A stretch of 32,866 nt of DNA from Chloroflexota bacterium (GTDB lineage Bacteria; Chloroflexota; Dehalococcoidia; Dehalococcoidales; UBA5760), in contig JADFUW010000007.1 in assembly GCA_015222205.1 (NCBI GenBank), positions 1 to 32,866 of the forward strand, written 5' to 3'. Under the pieces are notes generated by a model. That model did no database searches. It was not told the origin of the DNA and saw only the letters and a program-made list of their open reading frames with translations. The translations under genes were made by a program, and so were the position numbers. Of the stretch, positions 27,060 through 32,866 are shown piece after piece. Numbering within the stretch: position 1 is the first letter of the stretch; each line of letters opens with the position of its first letter.

Positions 27060-28007
27060 CTAGGCCTCTTTAAAGTATTTCATATATATGTCCTCTAGGG
27101 CGTAGCTCTGTATTTTCATCTCTACCAGTAAGCCACCGGCGTCTATAATTGCCTTGGCTACCTGAGGTCTCAGGTCTCGTGAACAGCTTATATGCAGTAC
27201 CCCATCTGAGCTTTCCACGCTGAGTACGCCGTCAACCTGCTTGATAGCCTTAATAATAGCCGGCGTGGTTTCAGTCAGCTTGATCTCGATAGCAGCGTGC
27301 TTACTGCCAGCGGCCTTACTGCTCAATTGGTCTAATAAACCTTCAACCACTAGCCGTCCCTTAACCATTATCCCCACGCGATTGCAAATTTGTTGAACCT
27401 GGTGTAGTTGGTGTGAGGACATAATAACCGTCATCTTTCTCTCCCTGGCTATCTTAGCTATCAGGTCAAGCATTTGGTTGATACCTTCAGGGTCAATCCC
27501 CAATGTAGGCTCATCCAGAATGGCAATCTTAGGCGTTTTAACCAGTATATCAGCGATTGCCAGACGCTGTTTCATGCCTCGGGAGAACTCTCCCACTTCC
27601 TGCTCAGCTACTGCTGACAGACCAACTACATCTAATGCCTCGTCGACCCTTTTAATAACCAGCTCTTCGGGAAGGCCATTTAACCTGGCTGTGTAGGCTA
27701 GGTTATAGGCTGCGGTCAAATTTTCATAAAACCCCACCTTTTCTGGGACGTAGCCTGTGATACTCTTGACCTTAAGTGGCTCGCGAGTAGAATCATACCC
27801 AGCTATATGGGCTGAGCCAGAGGTTGGCTCAGTGAGCCCAAGCAGCATTAATATAGTTGTCGTTTTGCCGGCACCATTAGGACCCAGGAAACCAAAGATA
27901 TCGCCCTCCTCTATCTGAAGGTTTAACCCGTCGACGACTTTAGTGTCGTCATAGTTCTTGGTCAGGTTTACTGTCTCTACTATTAACTGTTTAGTCAATG
28001 CACTCAC
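27060..28007 (-). CDS. ABC transporter ATP-binding protein
   Basis: 315 aa: FLGPNGAGKTTTILMLLGL, EFSRGMKQRLAIADILVKTPKIAILDEPTLGIDP, MSSHQLHQV. Confidence 0.96.
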   Translation of the reverse strand: MSALTKQLIVETVNLTKNYDDTKVVDGLNLQIEEGDIFGFLGPNGAGKTTTILMLLGLTEPTSGSAHIAGYDSTREPLKVKSITGYVPEKVGFYENLTAAYNLAYTARLNGLPEELVIKRVDEALDVVGLSAVAEQEVGEFSRGMKQRLAIADILVKTPKIAILDEPTLGIDPEGINQMLDLIAKIARERKMTVIMSSHQLHQVQQICNRVGIMVKGRLVVEGLLDQLSSKAAGSKHAAIEIKLTETTPAIIKAIKQVDGVLSVESSDGVLHISCSRDLRPQVAKAIIDAGGLLVEMKIQSYALEDIYMKYFKEA

Positions 28008-28930
28008 CGTCTGCCTAATCGCCTAAACCAGACTATTAGACCAGCTATAACTCCTACCGCAATACCGATGCCAATGCCTCCCCAAACAGTAGATGTTAGC
28101 ACTGTTGCCCTAAGCTCTAAGTCGGTATCAGCCTTTTCGCTGGTGACTTTCAGAATAATGGGGTAGTCACCGGCTTCCGTATTGTTGGGTGGGGTTATTG
28201 CGACATCTATCTCCTGGGTAAGTCCTGATTCTAAGGATTCAATCTTACTCGGAGTGAAGGCTATGCTCCAGCCCTCTGGTTTCTCTGATGAGAGGGTGAT
28301 ATTCTTAAGCAATCCCGTCTCTGGGTTTATTAGCAGGACAGATGCATGATTGTTCTCGCCAGCCTTCAGTTGAACTTCAGTTTGAAGTGTGGGGGTAACC
28401 AAACTTAGTTGATAACTAGGTGGCTCCTCAGTTATCACTGCCTTGAGTTCAACACTATCCTTCAGGTCACCTGATACTGCCTCAAGGGTAAACACATACT
28501 CACCTGGTTCCGGTAGATTTCCTGCCACTGGCTCAACTTCAACAAGAAGTTTGTCGGTCAGCTGCCTTGGCTCCGGCTCGAAGGCCTCTATCTCTACCTT
28601 CGGATAATTTGCCTTAGTTACTCCCGTCCATCCCGGAGGTACCGTAAGATTAAGGTCAAATGTCCTGCGTTCTTTAATACGATAGTTAAATGTAATCTCG
28701 TATTCTAAGCTGCTACCAGCTGTGGACTGCAGTGTGGGCCACTGTGCGGAAAGCTCAACCTCTTCTTTGGGCTCTTCGGGTGGGGGCTCATCCTGACTTG
28801 GTGGCAGTAAGAAAGAGTCGCCGCTGCTTTCTTGGGCAGCGAGTACAACTTGGCCTCCAAATGTGCCACCAAGTACCCCCAAGAGCAAGGCCACACCAAG
28901 AAGATAATGAACTCTTCTAAACTTATTCAT
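28004..28930 (-). CDS. Secreted/membrane-anchored protein with NEW3-like domains
   Basis: 308 aa: N-terminal signal MNKFRRVHYLLGVALLLGVLGGTFG, repeated beta-rich segments (LNLTVPPGWTG...; PEGWSIAFTPSKIESLESGLTQEIDVAITPPNNTEAGDYPIILKVTSE), C-terminal TM; overlaps the ATPase gene by 4 nt. Confidence 0.75.
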   Translation of the reverse strand: MNKFRRVHYLLGVALLLGVLGGTFGGQVVLAAQESSGDSFLLPPSQDEPPPEEPKEEVELSAQWPTLQSTAGSSLEYEITFNYRIKERRTFDLNLTVPPGWTGVTKANYPKVEIEAFEPEPRQLTDKLLVEVEPVAGNLPEPGEYVFTLEAVSGDLKDSVELKAVITEEPPSYQLSLVTPTLQTEVQLKAGENNHASVLLINPETGLLKNITLSSEKPEGWSIAFTPSKIESLESGLTQEIDVAITPPNNTEAGDYPIILKVTSEKADTDLELRATVLTSTVWGGIGIGIAVGVIAGLIVWFRRLGRR

Positions 28931-29453
28931 GGCTTATCCCCTTTTGCTAATAAAATTATCGGCTTTCTTAGAAATTTCTGCATAACCCCCAGGGAGAAGT
29001 AAGATTCCCTTTCCCGTGCTAGCTACTTTTAGACTTAATTGATTTTAAGACTTTTTGATTATACCTTGCCACAGAAAATAAATCAAATCTATGAGCTTAA
29101 ATCATCTGGCGATTCCTACGAGAGCCTTTGTATTGAGGTTGTTGAGCAGTTCTCTCGTAACCCTTCGTGCGCGGACTAGCCAGCTAAGGTTCAAACCTAT
29201 TATACTTGAGTGAAGACCTGAAAGCTAGGGTACGGCAGGTTAAAGGTATAACAAAGCGGGGATAGGCTTTTCTCTAACGACGCTCTTTATGACCAACAGA
29301 CGTCAAGAACCTTAATTAAAACTAAATAATTTGTAGATATCGGGGGTAGGCTTACTAGAAGATTTTCTGCTACTGGTGGTCGCCAATAATTGTAGTGTCA
29401 AAACTCTAAGATACTTCTTTATTTTGGCTAGTTTAGTGTAAAGGGGATGAAGG

Positions 29454-30821
29454 ATGCTTATAGCAATTATTGCTGCCTATTTCTCAGGCGTGATTATTAT
29501 TGGGGTGGTGAGCCGGAAGAAGGCGAGGGGAGTGGATGATTTTTTTGTGGCTGGCAGAAAGGGGGGCCCCTTGTTTATTACCGGCTCGTTACTGGCTACT
29601 ATTATTGGTGGCTCGGCTACGGTGGGTATGGCTGGGTTAGGCTTTACCCAGGGTTTAACTGGAGCTTGGTGGTTATTAGTTGGTAGTGTTGGTCTGGTAG
29701 TTTTAGGTTTTTTCTTTGCCAAAAAGGTGAGGGGGTTTGGACTCTACACCCTTCCTGAGCTGGTGGCAAAGCAATATGACGAGCGGGTTGGTTTAGCCGC
29801 TTCGGTCCTCATCGTTGTTGCCTGGGTAGGTGTCATTGCCGCTCAGATTATTGCCTCAGGGGCAATACTGGGTATCTTGGGAATAGGCACGCCTCTTCTG
29901 TGGATGGCAGTCTTTACCGTAGTCTTTATAGTTTATGCTGTCCTGGGTGGTCAGTATGCCGTCATTCGAACCGATACCGTACAGATAGGAATAATCTTGG
30001 CTGGAGTCTTTGGTGGCTTGGCCTTAGTTCTGTCGCGTCTGGGGGGCTGGGGTGGACTGCTGAGTTCCCTGCCGCCGGAGCACTTTGCCTTCCCCGTCAG
30101 CACCCAGTTTGGTGGTAGGGAACTGATTTCGCTCCTCTTATTGGTTGGTCTGACCTACGTTGTCGGACCTGATATGTATTCCCGATTGTTTTGTGCTAGA
30201 GATAGCCGGACAGCCAGGATATCAGTATTCTGGACTGCCCTGCTTATTCTCCCCATTGCTTTTGGCATTACCCTGATTGGGATGGGGGCAGCGGCTCTAT
30301 TTCCGCAAATTCTTCCCGAGCAAGCCTTCCCTGTGGTAATAAAGGAGGTTTTGCCTCCCGTCATGGGTGGCGTAGTCCTTGCTGCCTTACTTGGGGCACT
30401 TATGTCCTCAGCCGATACCTGCTTATTAAGTGCCGGCACAATATTAACCGTGGATATAATTGGACGCTTTAAGCCAGCACTGAGTCAGGCAAAAATCCTG
30501 TCTTACTCTCGCTGGGCAATGGTGATTCTGGGGCTGGGCTCTCTATTACTGGCTTTGGCTCTAAAGGGGGTAATAAGCGCTCTTCTTTTTGCCTATACAG
30601 TATATACCTGCGGACTGATTCTGCCGGTAATCGCTGGTTTCTACAAAGATAGGTTGAAGGTCACCCCTTTAGGAGCGCTGGTGGCAATTATAGGGGGTGG
30701 GTCAGTAGCTCTTATCGGTAAAATATTTGGCATACAATATCTGGATTTGGGTGGTCTATTGATTAGTGTCTCGCTGCTTTTTGTGGTGAGTTTTGTTGAT
30801 AACAGGCGGCAAGGTAAGTAG
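29454..30821 (+). CDS. Sodium:solute symporter family protein
   Basis: 455 aa: DDFFVAGRKGGPLFITGSLLATIIGGSATVGMAGLGFTQG, GLYTLPELVAKQYDERVG, LLGALMSSADTCLLSAGTILTVDI. Confidence 0.93.
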   Translation: MLIAIIAAYFSGVIIIGVVSRKKARGVDDFFVAGRKGGPLFITGSLLATIIGGSATVGMAGLGFTQGLTGAWWLLVGSVGLVVLGFFFAKKVRGFGLYTLPELVAKQYDERVGLAASVLIVVAWVGVIAAQIIASGAILGILGIGTPLLWMAVFTVVFIVYAVLGGQYAVIRTDTVQIGIILAGVFGGLALVLSRLGGWGGLLSSLPPEHFAFPVSTQFGGRELISLLLLVGLTYVVGPDMYSRLFCARDSRTARISVFWTALLILPIAFGITLIGMGAAALFPQILPEQAFPVVIKEVLPPVMGGVVLAALLGALMSSADTCLLSAGTILTVDIIGRFKPALSQAKILSYSRWAMVILGLGSLLLALALKGVISALLFAYTVYTCGLILPVIAGFYKDRLKVTPLGALVAIIGGGSVALIGKIFGIQYLDLGGLLISVSLLFVVSFVDNRRQGK

Positions 30822-30822
30822 C

Positions 30823-30851
30823 TTGACGGTTGACAAGACATCTAGTAGAAT
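30823..30851 (+). promoter_or_regulatory. Putative promoter of tRNA-Val
   Basis: TTGACG (30823-30828), 17-bp spacer, TAGAAT (30846-30851), 10 nt before the tRNA. Confidence 0.5.
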
Positions 30852-30861
30852 TTCTAATAGT

Positions 30862-30935
30862 GGGCGGTTAGCTCAGTTGGTCAGAGCGCTGCGTTGACAT
30901 CGCAGAGGTCAGTGGTTCAAGTCCACTATCGCCCA
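30862..30935 (+). tRNA. tRNA-Val (anticodon GAC), CCA not encoded
   Basis: GGGCGGTTAGCTCAGTTGGTCAGAGCGCTGCGTTGACATCGCAGAGGTCAGTGGTTCAAGTCCACTATCGCCCA folds as a full cloverleaf; anticodon loop TTGACAT. Confidence 0.96.
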
Positions 30936-30995
30936 CTCTGGTTCCTCCTAATCGACTAATCTGACTGTTCTAATTGTGTTGTTTTGTGTAAGGCA

Positions 30996-31030
30996 GTGCT
31001 AAACAGTTTGTTAGCAAAATTGTTAGCAAA
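30996..31030 (+). repeat. Imperfect direct repeat, copy A
   Basis: gtgctaaacagtttgttagcaaaattgttagcaaa; contains tandem ttgttagcaaa units. Matches copy B at 31195-31227. Confidence 0.7.
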
Positions 31031-31047
31031 TGAGGAGGAATCAGGCA

Positions 31048-31089
31048 CGCGCCTAGAGGGATTCGAACCCACGACCCTCGGTTCCGAAG
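31048..31089 (-). pseudogene. tRNA 3'-half fragment (possible att scar)
   Basis: Minus strand CTTCGGAACCGAGGGTCGTGGGTTCGAATCCCTCTAGGCGCG resembles anticodon loop to 3' acceptor strand; no 5' half follows. Confidence 0.6.
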
Positions 31090-31194
31090 ATGAAAGTGAT
31101 ATGTAATCCCCGGTGTCATTAAGTGCTAGAGAGTGTTCTCTGGATAGGTGTCAAGATGCAATTCGTATCTGACAGTGACACTATATGCCGTTGG

Positions 31195-31227
31195 GTGCTA
31201 AGCAGTTTGTCGGCAAAATGTCGGCAA
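31195..31227 (+). repeat. Imperfect direct repeat, copy B
   Basis: gtgctaagcagtttgtcggcaaaatgtcggcaa; aligns to copy A with five substitutions or so and one-base gap in the overlapping part. Confidence 0.7.
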
Positions 31228-31346
31228 GCCAGCTAGCTTGTTCACGCTGTTAAACAAAACGATGAAAAGTGTGATTATTCTTGTAAGCCCGATACTTGGA
31301 GGCTTTTATTGCACTGTTCAGGGACAGGGATTATTATTCTATTGTA

Positions 31347-32207
31347 ATGAATAGAATTCTCTGCTTCCGCTTGCTAATTGCATTAGCTGGTTTAGGAATG
31401 CTTGTAGGAAGTTCTTGTGAGCTATTTCAACAAGGGACTAAGCCAGCAAAAGAAGAATCTGGCACCATGCTTGTTGAGCGAGCGATTACGATCGTAGTGG
31501 TCTACGACAACTACCAGGTTGATTCCAATTTGGCTACTGGTTGGGGATTTGGGTGTGTAATCAGAACTCCGACACAAGATATTCTTTTTGACACCGGAGG
31601 CGATAGTTCCATCTTGCTCTCCAATATGGAGAAGATGAACATAGACCCTAAAGACATAGATATTGTCGTTATTTCGCATATTCACGGAGACCATGTAGGC
31701 GGGCTCGACGGGTTTCTAGATAGAAATGCAAATGTGAGAGTATACATTCCAGCTTCGTTCCCAGATTCGTGGAGAGATAAGATAGAATCTCACGGAGCAG
31801 AATACCGAGATGTGAGTGAGGCTACGCAGATATCTGATGAAGTGTATACGACTGGCGAGATGGGGACCTGGATAAAAGAGCAATCTCTGGTCGTGGACAC
31901 CAACGAAGGCCAGGTAATCATAAGTGGCTGTGCTCATCCCGGTGTACTGAATATTGCAAAGAAGGCTCGACAAATTATCCCACATAGAGAGCTCTATTTG
32001 TTCATGGGTGGGTTTCATTTATCGGGTAGCTCTGATTCAGAATTAAGAAATATTGTGCAAGGGTTCAGGGACATAGGTGTCCGTAAGGTAGCTCCTTCCC
32101 ACTGCTCGGGAGATCGATGCCGAGAGTTATTTAGCGAAGAGTATCAAGAGGACTATATAGAGAGTGGGGTGGGCAAGAAAATCGTGCTCTTAACAAGCTT
32201 TCCATAG
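31347..32207 (+). CDS. MBL-fold metallo-hydrolase, probable lipoprotein
   Basis: From M18 of the track ORF: MNRILCFRLLIALAGLGMLVGSSC (lipobox-like VGSSC), then LFDTGGDSSILLSN, VVISHIHGDHVGGLDGF (HxHxDH), ISGCAHPG, FMGGFHLSG, PSHCSGDR. Confidence 0.85.
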   Translation: MNRILCFRLLIALAGLGMLVGSSCELFQQGTKPAKEESGTMLVERAITIVVVYDNYQVDSNLATGWGFGCVIRTPTQDILFDTGGDSSILLSNMEKMNIDPKDIDIVVISHIHGDHVGGLDGFLDRNANVRVYIPASFPDSWRDKIESHGAEYRDVSEATQISDEVYTTGEMGTWIKEQSLVVDTNEGQVIISGCAHPGVLNIAKKARQIIPHRELYLFMGGFHLSGSSDSELRNIVQGFRDIGVRKVAPSHCSGDRCRELFSEEYQEDYIESGVGKKIVLLTSFP

Positions 32208-32402
32208 GCCTGTCCTAATATACGTTTGCGATTACCCCCTGTGGTATCTGCCTAAATGTTGCCCATGGTATAATCAGTGATAGACAACGAACTTTAGCGA
32301 TGTCCTAGTACGACCTATCGGTGGAATTGCGAGGCGGGACGGATATTGTGGGCAATGCATCCGTCATTATCGTAGTAAGAATAATCCAGTGGAGGGGTAA
32401 AC

Positions 32403-32866
32403 ATGGGCGTGCTTGATATCTTCAGAAAGAAAAAGACTGATGAAAAGTCAGCACAGGTTAAGCATGAGACACAGCCGGGACAGCAGAAACAGACTACAGA
32501 GGCTGAAAAGGAAAGAAAGATTGCCAAGAAGAAAGAGGGGGGAAGGTTTTCATGGTGTAGAAGGCTTCTCATCGTCCTCAGTATCATTGGAATTGGATGG
32601 GCCATTTGGTTTGCAATCCAATCATCTTGTTTGCCTTCTCCCACCTACAGTCTTAGTGTTGCTGTGAACCCGAGTGATAGTGGCAATGCTAGCCCTAGTT
32701 ATGGCAGTTATAGCGATGGTGCCCAGGTTACCTTGACTGCCGCACCAGTGCCAGGTTATGAATTTGTTTCATGGTCTGGGGATGCCTCCGGCACAAGCCC
32801 AACAGTTACCGTTACCATCGACTCAGATAAGGAGGTTGTTGCCAATTTTCGCATCATTCAGTACAC
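32403..32866 (+). CDS. Single-pass membrane protein with an InlB/Flg_new-type bacterial repeat; 3' end outside window
   Basis: MGVLDIFRKKKTDEKSAQVKHETQPGQQKQTTEAEKERKIAKKKEGGRFSWCRRLLIVLSIIGIGWAIWFAIQSSCLPSPTYSLSVAVNPSDSGNASPSYGSYSDGAQVTLTAAPVPGYEFVSWSGDASGTSPTVTVTIDSDKEVVANFRIIQY; SD ggagggg before ATG. Not in the ORF track (no stop). Confidence 0.75.
   Translation, partial: MGVLDIFRKKKTDEKSAQVKHETQPGQQKQTTEAEKERKIAKKKEGGRFSWCRRLLIVLSIIGIGWAIWFAIQSSCLPSPTYSLSVAVNPSDSGNASPSYGSYSDGAQVTLTAAPVPGYEFVSWSGDASGTSPTVTVTIDSDKEVVANFRIIQY

Noticed and set aside
31048-31089. A complete tRNA gene on the minus strand
   Set aside because: Only the anticodon loop to 3' acceptor half is recognisable; sequence beyond 31089 has no D-arm or 5' acceptor.
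1-32866. CRISPR array, insertion sequence or rRNA genes
   Set aside because: No regularly spaced identical repeats, no transposase-like ORF with terminal inverted repeats, and no rRNA sequence seen by eye.

Overview
The window is mostly single-copy chromosomal genes and looks like a Chloroflexota / Dehalococcoidia-type bacterium. That assignment comes from gene resemblance and layout only and was not tested. Main blocks, left to right: the 3' end of a probable site-specific serine recombinase whose frame runs antisense through a complete tRNA-Ala(TGC); a TauE/SafE permease; a ferrous-iron locus with two FeoA proteins and a FeoB split into separate GTPase and membrane ORFs; a Fur-family regulator with a near-consensus promoter and operator-like palindrome; a patatin-like phospholipase; a HerA / HAS-barrel-like / NurA DNA-processing neighbourhood containing two small unannotated ORFs and a relic of the HAS-like gene; LysE and histone-deacetylase-family genes; secD-secF with a CCA-adding enzyme; priA-rplS-trmD-mog; a reduced division cluster mraZ-rsmH-ftsA-ftsZ with no mur/mraY/ftsI/ftsW/ftsL genes; an ABC transporter with a NEW3-like membrane protein; a sodium:solute symporter; tRNA-Val(GAC) followed by a probable integration scar (tRNA 3' fragment plus imperfect repeats); an MBL-fold lipoprotein; and a truncated membrane protein with an InlB/Flg_new-type repeat. 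The most interesting signals are the HerA/HAS/NurA block with its relic and micro-ORFs, the recombinase reading through a tRNA, the five-unit 10-bp-phased MraZ-box array directly after a consensus promoter, and the split FeoB. I did not find a clearly new multi-gene system. The HerA/HAS/NurA neighbourhood is the best candidate.
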